From Halotia branconii CENA392 (lineage in GTDB: Bacteria > Cyanobacteriota > Cyanobacteriia > Cyanobacteriales > Nostocaceae), in assembly GCF_029953635.1 (NCBI RefSeq), contig NZ_CP124543.1:5001455-5065454 (forward strand): a stretch of DNA of 64,000 nucleotides. The letters are read 5' to 3'. This document shows positions 1-8,976 of the stretch, piece after piece; within the stretch, counting starts at the first letter, position 1; every line of letters starts with the position of its first letter. A model generated the notes under the pieces. It saw only the letters and a program-made list of their open reading frames with translations, was not told the origin of the DNA and made no database searches. Position numbers and translations under genes: made by a program.

Positions 1-1981
1 ATTCTTTTGCAGGTTGCCAAACCGAGGCGCGGATAATAACCCACAATAGCAGTAAGTTATAAATAGCCCACGCACTATTTAGGAGGTGAATCCAAGGATT
101 ATGAAGATGACCAATTGCAAAGCGGTAAATGCTCCACAAGATTCCTAAAATAGTTAAGGCAAATATAACCAATTGCGGCCAGACAAGCCGGAGATAAATA
201 CCAGATTGCCTCTGCTTAGGAGTGACTTGAAAGTTGAGCTTTTGTCCGGTAAATACACTCCAAACAGCTTGAATTAATAACGGAAATAAAGCGATCGCAT
301 ATTGCTCAGAACGCCAAACTTCCCTAGCCGGAATGCCCCAAGTTGCTGCTAAAAATGTTAGGCGGTTGATGATAAAAGCTGGGAAAAAGTGTATGGCAAA
401 ATCAGAACCGTAGGTTTTAACTGGAACAATTTCTGTGAAAAAATAAATTATTGGGCAAGAGATAAAAATCAGTGTGGCAAAACCAGAAAAATAACTATAC
501 ATCGTCTTAAAATATTGTAGACGTTGCCAAAATGTTAACCCTGGTTTGGTGAGAGGATTTTCTCTCAGTAAAACTTGAATAGTTCCTTGCGCCCAGCGTA
601 ATCGCTGTTTCAAAGTAGAACTTAAATCATCAGGTGCTAAACCTTCTGCTAAAAGTTCATTGTGATAAATAGATTTCCAACCAGCGCCGTGTAGACGCAT
701 AGCTGTATTCATATCTTCTGTAATACTGTTGCTGGATACACCACCCACTAATTGAAATTCATCTAATCGTTTTTCATCTTTGGTAAACTCATCAGCAAAA
801 TATTGTAGTCCTACATTAATCAATGCTTCCCGTCTAAGAATCGCATTGGTTCCTGTATAAAAAGCAGCATTCATGCCATCTTTGCCTTGTTGAAGCGGCC
901 CATAAAATAAACTGGCTCGATGTCCAAAAGGATCACCAGCAGGAATATTGTAAAAATCTTGGGGTGTCTGTACAAAACCAATGCGGTTTTGCTCATATTT
1001 ACCAATAAAAAGATTGTATGTGTAGAAATAAGGCAAAACTCGCTTGAGAAATTGGGGTTTAGGAATATGATCAGCATCTAAAGTCAGAATAAATTCTCCC
1101 GCAGTTTCTCCAGAGAAAATCGCATAATTGAGGTTTCCTGCTTTTGCATGGTGAGCAACCCCAACAGGTTTAGGACGAGCAATATAACGAAATCTTGCCA
1201 GTTCAACCAATTCCAGTTCTTTTCGGTGAATAGCTGTTTTTAAAGCTTGTCGTTCAGTATTTAAGCGTTCAGCAATACTCTGATGTTCTGGCGGTAGCCA
1301 CAAAATCAACTGTCGCAGACTTTGGACAAATAGTTCAGCAGCCGTTTTATTCTGACTTGGAACTAATGATAATTCTTGTAACCATTGTTCAGCAGCTTGA
1401 GTCTGATCTTGCAGATTTTCCAAGCTTTGCAAGCGTTCTACTAACCGAGAGCGTTCTGCATCAATTTGATTTGCTTCTTGTTGTAGTAGTGGCGAGTGCA
1501 AATCTGCAATACACAACTTTTCTGTCATAGTTCGCATCGCCGCCGAATTGCCATCATCCAGCACATAAACGCGCAACTTAGTTGCAGGATAATCTATTCC
1601 TAAAGCCGCCTGAGCAGTTTGTTCTACAATTTCTGGTGGCTCGTTATAGCAGGTGATAAATACATCTACCGTTGGCCAGTCAGTTCGCTCTAGGGGTGGG
1701 GTCATCTGATCAAGTGACTTCACCTGTCTAACTAAAGGTCGCCACAATCCCAGAACAAACATCACACCGCCGAAATAGCTATAGATTTCTGCTATGAGCA
1801 AGGGAATCGACAGCCACAGTGCATCAAAATTAATAGAATGAGTGATGCGCCATTGTAAATACCAGATACCAAAAATTAAATTGATTTCTGCTAGATAGCG
1901 AAACAACAGCGTTCTTTTTTTGAGTATTGAGCGACTGTTACCAGAAAAGTTGACGGAATTATCAATAGATATAGAAGTCAT
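1..1981 (-). CDS. Cellulose-synthase-like family 2 glycosyltransferase, 3' end outside the window
   Basis: Membrane-bound processive glycosyltransferase that probably polymerises a beta-glucan or related exopolysaccharide from nucleotide sugar at the inner membrane. The frame is open from the ATG at 1981 to the window edge (about 660 residues). N-terminal membrane segments lie near residues 28-80. The GT2 catalytic motifs follow in order: YNEP (112-115), DDG (142-144), KAGN (280-283), DADH (302-305), a TED motif and the QxxRW-type motif QRLRWAQG. Several membrane helices follow. The stretch of about 100 residues between DDG and KAGN is Glu/Gln/Leu-rich and coiled-coil-like, much longer than the usual BcsA spacing. 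The next gene upstream on this strand is a DUF3131 protein, and the two probably work together. The exact polymer cannot be told from sequence. Confidence 0.88.
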   Translation of the reverse strand, partial: MTSISIDNSVNFSGNSRSILKKRTLLFRYLAEINLIFGIWYLQWRITHSINFDALWLSIPLLIAEIYSYFGGVMFVLGLWRPLVRQVKSLDQMTPPLERTDWPTVDVFITCYNEPPEIVEQTAQAALGIDYPATKLRVYVLDDGNSAAMRTMTEKLCIADLHSPLLQQEANQIDAERSRLVERLQSLENLQDQTQAAEQWLQELSLVPSQNKTAAELFVQSLRQLILWLPPEHQSIAERLNTERQALKTAIHRKELELVELARFRYIARPKPVGVAHHAKAGNLNYAIFSGETAGEFILTLDADHIPKPQFLKRVLPYFYTYNLFIGKYEQNRIGFVQTPQDFYNIPAGDPFGHRASLFYGPLQQGKDGMNAAFYTGTNAILRREALINVGLQYFADEFTKDEKRLDEFQLVGGVSSNSITEDMNTAMRLHGAGWKSIYHNELLAEGLAPDDLSSTLKQRLRWAQGTIQVLLRENPLTKPGLTFWQRLQYFKTMYSYFSGFATLIFISCPIIYFFTEIVPVKTYGSDFAIHFFPAFIINRLTFLAATWGIPAREVWRSEQYAIALFPLLIQAVWSVFTGQKLNFQVTPKQRQSGIYLRLVWPQLVIFALTILGILWSIYRFAIGHLHNPWIHLLNSAWAIYNLLLLWVIIRASVWQPAKE

Positions 1982-2367
1982 TTTGATACCAAAAATAAAC
2001 TTACAGCAGGAATTGGTAGTTAGAAGTAAAACACGGTTCTATAGTTAGCTTTTGTAATCAGTGACAAACTGCTGTAAACAAGCTGCAAGGCGGTTAAGGC
2101 GATCGCTATGTTTGGGGTATTTCATATTACACGATTGGTAAAATCACACATGATTATCTCTGTCATCGCTATTGCAATCGTCAAAACTAAGTATTCCCTA
2201 GTTCAATTTGTAAATAACAGGTTTACTTAAAGGAAGGAAAAAACAAGGAATGGCACGAAGTTAAAACAAAACCTCACATTTGGCTCTTTTCTAGCGCTTT
2301 GTGTCTCCGTGCCTTGTGGTTAAATAAATTTCAAGAATGTATTCGTCAATTATTCTTTGACAGCCTA

Positions 2368-5187
2368 CTATTTTGAGACTCTGGTATTTTCACTACTAGA
2401 CCCCCAGTAACTTCCGTAACTATCCGAAATTAACCTAACTTTTGATTTCGCCACCCTTGGTAGACCACGACCTGAATCTCCTTGAGTAATAGTTTGCCAC
2501 CACAGAGATTTCATCGCAGCAATTGGACGAATTAAGGGTTGGCGATTCATAACTGTATACAACAAAGATTGCAAAATCATACTGTTGGTGCTGTTTGTAA
2601 AACCAATTGCTGTTTTGCCTGTAGTTTCATAAAAGCCTTCATAGAAACCCGCTAAAGGGTTATATAAGTCAGTTACACCTTGGAGTAATTTTTGACTGTA
2701 TTGATTCTCTGGTAGTAGCGCATGATAAGCAAAAGCTACTGCTGTACTTACCATTCGCCCTTTAGCTACAGTCTGCCCATCATCTCCTAAAGCTGACCAA
2801 GGCTTACCTTGTCCGATAATGGCGCTGTGGACGGTGTAAGGTTTGCGGTCTATGAGGGTAGTAGCCGAGGCTGTGAGAATTTTAGTGCGACGGTAACGTT
2901 CGGCTTGCGCTTGAAAAACTGGCTCAAAGAGCGATCGCATTTTTGGATCTAGTCCAAACTCTAAGCTGTAAAGTAAAAAAGGATTGCTAACTGTGTATTG
3001 GTTAACTTGGGAATTGGTATCTGTGCGCTGGCGTTGAATAGCAACTTTCACTCCTTCTACCAATGCAGTTTGATATTCACCCCCAACAGCAGAACCTGCA
3101 ACATCAAAGCCCCATAATTGAAAAGCACGCGCCGCATATTCTTCATAACCTAAGCGGGTTTCAGGCTTAACGCGGGTCAAGTATCGCCCTTGTTTATCTT
3201 TGGTGACAGTAGCACTGGATAAAATACCATCCCGGACGACTCGCAGGTATGACCAATCTAAGACAATTTGATCAACTGCTTTGGTGTACTCTGGATGATA
3301 GCTTTTTAAGTTATACAGTGCTGCCAACATTCTGCCTAAATCAAGGGCTGACCAACCGTTACCTTGGGGAAGTGAGTTACCGCCGTAATCAACGGGTTGG
3401 AGCGATCGCGTATCATAACCTCTATTAGGTAATTCGCCAGCAAATAAGGGCAGTTTACCTAAAGCTCCTAACAGATGGCGAGTGCGCTGGTCAAATTCCT
3501 TTGCAGAAATAATATCAAGCGATCGCGCTGCATGAAGTGCGGCTAAATAATCTCCCAATCCCCAAAGAGTTGCTCCTTTAAAATCGCTGCGATCGTCAAT
3601 TAGTCCACTCTTGGAATGATAATTTGCTTGAAAATATCTCCATGCTGCCTCTGCATAACGCCTTTCCACTACTGTTAAAGGTCGAGTTAGTTTGAAGGTA
3701 GATGACTCTGGACTATCCACTGGAGGAATAGGTGCAACTGTTACTTCCTCAACTTTAGAAGTGTTCGTTGGTGGAGTGGGTGCAACTGTTACCTCTTCAA
3801 CTTTAGAAGTATTAGCGGGAGTTGGAGTTTGAGTTGTCGGTGTTGGTGCAGGTGTCGCCGCAGTATTATTACTCGGCGGTTTAACTGGTGTATTAGCAAC
3901 AGCAGAGGCAATTAACGGGCGATTTCCTCTAGCTTTGTAATACAAAATCTCCAAAATTAACCCGTTGGTATTGCCTGTTAAAGCTTTGTTTGGTTGCTTC
4001 GATTCTTCATAAATGCCAGCATAGTAACCACTTTCATCAGGACTACGAAGATCCTTAACTGCATCAAAAATCTTTTGGGCATAAGCATTATCTGGGAAAA
4101 GATACCGCCAACCAAAAGCCGCCTTGGTACTCAAACTGCGAAATTGCGGGTAAGGTTGGTTGTTGTCTGTAATTGTTGCCCAATTTTGCCCGTTAGCGTA
4201 AACAGTGTTGTAAAGAAAATAAGGTGCTTGGTCGATGTTGTCTTCTGTCACCGCCGTTAACTGACCTGTAGCATCGTACCGTCGCTTCTGCACATCCAAA
4301 ACCCTAGCGGCAAAATCAGCTAATTCACCTTGCAAGCCAAATTCGATGCCATCGAGGATATAAGATTCGCTAACAATGTAATTATTCGCGTTAGTGCTTT
4401 GGAAATCGCGTGTATCAACAGGAATTTGCACACCGTTAATTTCCACCATTTTATATGGTTCAAAAGCCAGAGCTTTGGGTGCAGAAAAACCCCAAAGCTG
4501 ATAACCTCTTGCGCCATATTCTTCGTAACCGAGTCGTCCTTCTTGCACTAATAATGTTTTGCCATCGGGTAAAACAGTAGCACCGTAAAGTTGTTCATCT
4601 TTAAGCGATCGCCCTACCTGCCATTTTGCTACAATTCCTTTGAGCCAATCATTATATTGTGGGTGGCAAGTACGAATCACATCAAACGCCGCTAATATCC
4701 GACCTATATCTAAAGCAGACCAACCAATACCCCTTTCTATAGGATTATTACCATAATCAACCATCTGCCCGGTAGCTGCATTGTAAACTTTATTCGGTAA
4801 GGCATCTTCAAATAATTTAAGACTGCTCAGACTCGTCAAAAACTTATTCAAACGAGAGTCAAAGTCTGCTTGGTCAGTCAGATTCAACCATCGCGCCGCA
4901 TTCAACGCCATGAGGTAATTCCCCATATCCCAGAGCGTACCGGAAGGATAACCCCCAGTAGAATTAGTAAATCCTGTTGCTGGCTGATAATTTTTCACAA
5001 AATATTGCCAAGCCTCACGAGCATAAGTTTGTTCTTCAGGCGTGAGCGGGGCAGTAATATTGCTACAACTACTAGAATTTTGCGACAAAACTGGTGTCGG
5101 GATATAAAACAACAATTGCAAAAATGTCCCAACTAGGAACAATGCAATCCATCTCCACAGTTTTTGTTGATGGTGCTTGTATAGCAT
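2368..5187 (-). CDS. Secreted protein with two tandem DUF3131 domains
   Basis: A 939-residue protein with a hydrophobic signal or anchor segment at residues 12-30. Two homologous halves follow, about 45-440 and 525-905. Both contain the same run of landmarks: an AW.YF start, a G.LWD/GLGDYL.AL.AAR segment, a G.GWSALD.GR.LAA segment and an LGYEEY.AR..QLWGF segment. A Pro/Thr-rich linker at about 440-520 holds a near-exact internal repeat (KVEEVTVAP). DUF3131 proteins have alpha/alpha-barrel features reminiscent of glycoside-active enzymes, but no activity is established. The position directly upstream of the GT2 gene on the same strand suggests a periplasmic or outer-surface role in exopolysaccharide handling. 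The domain call is firm; the function is inference. Confidence 0.85.
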   Translation of the reverse strand: MLYKHHQQKLWRWIALFLVGTFLQLLFYIPTPVLSQNSSSCSNITAPLTPEEQTYAREAWQYFVKNYQPATGFTNSTGGYPSGTLWDMGNYLMALNAARWLNLTDQADFDSRLNKFLTSLSSLKLFEDALPNKVYNAATGQMVDYGNNPIERGIGWSALDIGRILAAFDVIRTCHPQYNDWLKGIVAKWQVGRSLKDEQLYGATVLPDGKTLLVQEGRLGYEEYGARGYQLWGFSAPKALAFEPYKMVEINGVQIPVDTRDFQSTNANNYIVSESYILDGIEFGLQGELADFAARVLDVQKRRYDATGQLTAVTEDNIDQAPYFLYNTVYANGQNWATITDNNQPYPQFRSLSTKAAFGWRYLFPDNAYAQKIFDAVKDLRSPDESGYYAGIYEESKQPNKALTGNTNGLILEILYYKARGNRPLIASAVANTPVKPPSNNTAATPAPTPTTQTPTPANTSKVEEVTVAPTPPTNTSKVEEVTVAPIPPVDSPESSTFKLTRPLTVVERRYAEAAWRYFQANYHSKSGLIDDRSDFKGATLWGLGDYLAALHAARSLDIISAKEFDQRTRHLLGALGKLPLFAGELPNRGYDTRSLQPVDYGGNSLPQGNGWSALDLGRMLAALYNLKSYHPEYTKAVDQIVLDWSYLRVVRDGILSSATVTKDKQGRYLTRVKPETRLGYEEYAARAFQLWGFDVAGSAVGGEYQTALVEGVKVAIQRQRTDTNSQVNQYTVSNPFLLYSLEFGLDPKMRSLFEPVFQAQAERYRRTKILTASATTLIDRKPYTVHSAIIGQGKPWSALGDDGQTVAKGRMVSTAVAFAYHALLPENQYSQKLLQGVTDLYNPLAGFYEGFYETTGKTAIGFTNSTNSMILQSLLYTVMNRQPLIRPIAAMKSLWWQTITQGDSGRGLPRVAKSKVRLISDSYGSYWGSSSENTRVSK

Positions 5188-5682
5188 ATACCAATAAGGG
5201 ATTAAATATTAGAATTTTCAAAAATTGAGCTTTATCGAACACCTCGAATAGCACAATTAAGAGCTAATTTGTAAACTCCAGTAAAGTCCTCGTCTTGTAT
5301 ACTTTTTAGGAATTTGAGCCATTAATGTACTTATTCGCTGAAACTCAAACCTAGCAAGAATTTGAGTATTTTTGAGATTTTCTTTACGAACCAAATCTAA
5401 GAACATGGGTGGAAATAATCGTTATTTTTACATTTTTGTATTCCAGTAACTTCTACACTGTATGCATATCATTTGGATGTTAACTAGAAAAATTTGTGAA
5501 ATCAGCGACAAATACACTGAAAATATGAAACTTACGTACAAAATTAAGTAAATATACGTAAGATTTATGCATATTCTTCTTTAATTTGATTAAAAAATAA
5601 TTAAGAATTTACTAATTAGGCTTGTATGTTAAAACAAAGTATTAATTTTTCAGTTAATAGGTATTTGACATGGTATCAGTAA
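5188..5682. other. AT-rich intergenic region without a gene
   Basis: This 495-base gap lies between two divergently oriented genes and should carry both promoters. I see only AT-rich sequence and no convincing coding frame, RNA gene or strong repeat. An ATG at 5669 opens only a 12-codon frame that ends in TAG, so it is not the start of the next gene. Confidence 0.5.
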
Positions 5683-6384
5683 GTGAAGACTTTTTATCGG
5701 ATTAGTATAAATAAAGTGACTATTGAATTCAACACCAGCCTTGGTGAGGGAGATTGGGTTTCAACCGTCGGAGGATGGCGGTGTGATGCTCTACTTATTC
5801 CTGGTGCACAACTCGAAGCTCTTTATTATGATGGAATAAAAGCTGATACGAAAAGCTTTACTATTGAAAGTTCTATTATTCGTTGGTCAGGAAGTCTCAA
5901 ACCCAAAGAGCTATTGGTAAGACTGTCTCTGACTAAGGACTTACCTAAATTAGAAGAAGAAAAGCTTCAGTTAGAAAAAGATAAATTGAACCTAGAAAAA
6001 CAAAAATCATCAATAGAAACCAAGTGGAAAGTGTTAACAGCGATAGGTGCAATTGTTAGCAGTCTCTTGACTTTAAGTACTACATATTTTGTAGGACAAT
6101 CTAAATTAGCGACATCCTTGGCTCCACCTAGAGTACATACTTACTCCAGTGCAATGTCAATACCTGAAAATAGATGTATAAATTCTCTAACAAAAAGTCT
6201 GGAAAATTATGGTCTGCAAAATGTTACTACAGTTAATAAGGGTGTTTATGCAACTAAGGAAAATTACAATATATTTGTAGGATGTGATACAAATACCAAA
6301 GCCATATTCCTTGTAGTAAGTGGACCTGAAGACGCTGAAGCTAAACAAATAAGAGAAAATATTAAGGTTCTATTGCCATATTAA
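5683..6384 (+). CDS. Unrecognised protein with coiled coil and one membrane helix
   Basis: A 233-residue protein starting with GTG. The nearest upstream ATG is in another frame and dies at once. The first 85 residues look like a beta-rich globular domain with several Trp and Gly. A charged heptad-like coiled coil follows (about 88-112, rich in LEKDKLNLEKQK-type repeats). A single membrane helix is at about 117-138 and a C-terminal domain has two Cys. The layout suggests a membrane-anchored protein with a domain on each side. I do not recognise the family. The next gene starts 25 bases downstream on the same strand and may be cotranscribed. Confidence 0.6.
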   Translation: MKTFYRISINKVTIEFNTSLGEGDWVSTVGGWRCDALLIPGAQLEALYYDGIKADTKSFTIESSIIRWSGSLKPKELLVRLSLTKDLPKLEEEKLQLEKDKLNLEKQKSSIETKWKVLTAIGAIVSSLLTLSTTYFVGQSKLATSLAPPRVHTYSSAMSIPENRCINSLTKSLENYGLQNVTTVNKGVYATKENYNIFVGCDTNTKAIFLVVSGPEDAEAKQIRENIKVLLPY

Positions 6385-6408
6385 TATAAAAATAATTGAT
6401 GTAAAGTT

Positions 6409-6615
6409 ATGCAAGCTAAATTTCAAGAGCAACTGTCTCCCTCCGATGCCGAAGTAATTTTGGAACGTTTGCCTGAAAGGATTCGAGAAGCTCTGGTTGC
6501 TCGTGCTACTAAAATTGAATATCCAATCGAAGCAGTAATTGAAATGGCGATCGCCAGTTTACTGGATACGGAAGCATTAGGCTTTGCAGATTGTAAACCA
6601 GGGCGTGGACAGTAA
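6409..6615 (+). CDS. Small conserved-looking hypothetical protein
   Basis: A 68-residue soluble protein, ATG to TAA, following the previous gene by 25 bases on the same strand. It is predicted to be mostly helical and has an ERLPERIREALVARA segment that resembles short helical DNA-binding or antitoxin-like proteins. No toxin-like partner adjoins it. I cannot assign a function. The regular codon use and tight spacing make it more likely real than chance. Confidence 0.5.
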   Translation: MQAKFQEQLSPSDAEVILERLPERIREALVARATKIEYPIEAVIEMAIASLLDTEALGFADCKPGRGQ

Positions 6616-6980
6616 AGTAGTAACGCAATTATACTCGGTAGCTCATAACAAAGTAACAACAAGCGATCGCAAACTGATTTATCCTGCAAATCAGAAAATC
6701 ATCATATCGAATGGCTCTAAGAAAATAAAGATGACAAGGTGAGAATGAGACATCTTCAACAATAAGGCCATTGGGTGCAGATATTACTGTTTGCTTAACT
6801 GTCGCACGTCTAATATCGTGTTCTGTTGACTGTTGACAGTCAACAGCCAACGAATAATACTAATTTTTAACGCCAGCCCAAACTGTAAGCGGCTTCCCAA
6901 CTTGCTTATAGAGAAAACTTTCTCAAATCACCTCATTATTGTTAGCTGTGAGAGATTTATTCGGTTACAGACAGTGATAC
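6616..6980. other. Convergent intergenic region with one perfect hairpin
   Basis: This gap lies between a plus-strand and a minus-strand gene that converge. The only clear structure is a perfect inverted repeat at 6823-6846, with 10-base arms CTGTTGACTG and CAGTCAACAG and a 4-base loop. It could end transcription from either side, though no long T tract follows. Similar TGACTGTTGAC words recur in the repeat clusters of this window. Confidence 0.45.
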
Positions 6981-8285
6981 TTAAAATTTCACCCGTAACT
7001 GTCCTGTTAAAGAGTTACCGCTGTAGGTACTTCCTGCCGTCTCCTGATTCCGTACATTACTCAGGCTATAGCCAAGATCTGCTTCTATGTTGGGCGAAAA
7101 TTTGGCTGTACAGCGAGTTTGATAAGTATTGGCGTTATCAAATTCACCATTAAGTCGCTGCTGCCCTAAATTGGCAGATAGCCGACAGCGCAAGAAATCG
7201 AACAGTTGTCCTTCCCAAGCTAATTCAGCGTTGTAAACTAAAAAATCTGGTGGAGAAAAATAGCCACTGCTACGTTCTACATTGCGATCGTAACTCCATG
7301 TGAACACATTAGCTGCTACAGAAAATTGTCCAAACTTACGTTCTAGTCTGCTAAAAGACTGAATCTCAGAATTGCGATCGCTGTAATTACCCAAGCGTAA
7401 CGAAGAAAACAAGCTTGTATCCCGGTCAATCTGCCAATATAAATCAGGCCCAAAGCGCCAAGTTGTAATTTGATTTTCTAAAGTTTGAGCATTCGCTTTA
7501 TAAGAACTTTGTTCTAAGTTTGCTGATATTATTAAACCCGAAACTAATCGACCTGAAGCAGAAACCTTTAGTGGCAAAATAGAAGATTCAACCTTAGTAT
7601 TGAAATTTATAGCTGTAGGTAAACGGTCAAAAACATCAACACCTGCTGCTGCTTGTAGCGTTACTTGACCCACTTTTCCTTGCCAACCAATTTGTAAAGG
7701 AATATTGGTAACTGATTCCACACCTCTTTGCTCGAAATAGTCTAAACCTGTTTTGAAAAATATTTTGTTGCCATTATTTAATTTAAACTGAACTGTTGGT
7801 TCAATTAATAAATTATGTTGACCAAAGTTATCGTTATCATTTTGAAAATCTATTTGTAGATTTTCAAAAACGGCAAATGGCTTAACTAGTTCCGTAGAAG
7901 TAGATGATGGGTTTAATTTATCGGGGATTTTGGGCGATACTGGTGGTATTGGTGGAGGTAATTGTAGCCCTGGATTAAAGTTTTCAGGTGCAGCAATCAA
8001 AATAGGTTTTTGCTTTAATTGATCTAAATGTATTGTTGGGTAACTCTCATTATCTTGGGAATCAAATAAATCAACTTTTTTCAATTCATCAGTAGAAGTA
8101 ACTTTTTCTGATAACTTTGAAAGTAAATTTAAGCTTTCATGTGTTGTAGCAGCTTGTAAATTAGTTTCTAATAATATCCAAATACCTAAACCCCAAACTA
8201 TTATGAATTGAATCTGTAAGTATTTCCAAAAATACTTAGGATATTTGTATCGATATACAACGTTACAATCAACACTATTCACCAT
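6981..8285 (-). CDS. Probable outer-membrane beta-barrel protein
   Basis: A 434-residue protein with a basic N-terminus, a hydrophobic export segment at about 24-45, then a Pro-rich linker (about 95-120) and a long C-terminal half of alternating polar and hydrophobic residues. The last residues (GQLRVKF) end in Phe, as in outer-membrane barrels recognised by the BAM machinery. Strand-like repeats such as 'ASGRLVSGLIISANLEQSSY' and the lack of helices fit a barrel. I do not recognise a specific family; it may be a porin-like or polysaccharide-export-associated barrel. It is isolated from its neighbours. Confidence 0.6.
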   Translation of the reverse strand: MVNSVDCNVVYRYKYPKYFWKYLQIQFIIVWGLGIWILLETNLQAATTHESLNLLSKLSEKVTSTDELKKVDLFDSQDNESYPTIHLDQLKQKPILIAAPENFNPGLQLPPPIPPVSPKIPDKLNPSSTSTELVKPFAVFENLQIDFQNDNDNFGQHNLLIEPTVQFKLNNGNKIFFKTGLDYFEQRGVESVTNIPLQIGWQGKVGQVTLQAAAGVDVFDRLPTAINFNTKVESSILPLKVSASGRLVSGLIISANLEQSSYKANAQTLENQITTWRFGPDLYWQIDRDTSLFSSLRLGNYSDRNSEIQSFSRLERKFGQFSVAANVFTWSYDRNVERSSGYFSPPDFLVYNAELAWEGQLFDFLRCRLSANLGQQRLNGEFDNANTYQTRCTAKFSPNIEADLGYSLSNVRNQETAGSTYSGNSLTGQLRVKF

Positions 8286-8553
8286 ATTAAAATATCATAC
8301 TTTATAATATAAACAAACAATATCATCATTAATTTTCTTTTTTCTCTTCCATCACTACTCGAAAAAAGAAAATAGTAAAAAAATGAAATTATCTAGAAGT
8401 GTAAAATGGTTTGAATTGATTCATCGCATTAATTAAATGATTGAAAACTAGAAAGAGTTCGGAACTAAAAACAATATTTACCCAGAAAAATAATTTCCGT
8501 AACGCGTTGGCTCACCATCTACTTTTCCCACACTACCTAAGATTGTGCATTTC

Positions 8554-8931
8554 TCACAAGCCTAACACCTGCATTGATTTTTCCAGCACTTCTTTAGGAC
8601 GAAATGGTTTAGTTAGATATAAATCTGCACCAACCTCCATTCCTTTCTGCTTATCAAATTCTTGTCCTTTAGCTGTCAAAATCACGATATAAATATCAAT
8701 CATTTGCAGTTCGTGTTTGACAATGTGGCAGACTTTCAAACCATTCATTTTAGGCATCATCACATCAAGAAAAACTAAGTTTGGTTTTTCTGTTTTAATA
8801 ATTTCGAGAGCTTCTTCGCCATTTCTAGCAGTTAAAAGTTCAACACCTTCATCTTCTAATGCTTCTAGGGCTTGTTCCATCAAAATCACGATGTTGGGTT
8901 CATCATCAACAATCAAAACTTTCTGAGTCAT
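8554..8931 (-). CDS. Single-domain response regulator (CheY-like)
   Basis: A 125-residue receiver domain with no output domain. Asp9/Asp10 form the acidic pocket, Asp56 in FLDVMMP is the phosphoacceptor, and the LTAK and YLTKPF motifs supply the conserved Thr and Lys. I chose the ATG at 8931 because GGAG lies 8 bases upstream; an in-frame start 10 codons earlier has no such site. The gene follows the hybrid kinase by 45 bases on the same strand, so it is the last gene of a three-gene phosphorelay operon and the likely phosphate acceptor. Confidence 0.92.
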   Translation of the reverse strand: MTQKVLIVDDEPNIVILMEQALEALEDEGVELLTARNGEEALEIIKTEKPNLVFLDVMMPKMNGLKVCHIVKHELQMIDIYIVILTAKGQEFDKQKGMEVGADLYLTKPFRPKEVLEKSMQVLGL

Positions 8932-8976
8932 AAAATCTCCAAGTTTGAGGATAAAAAACATAGGTTGAAGCGAGTG

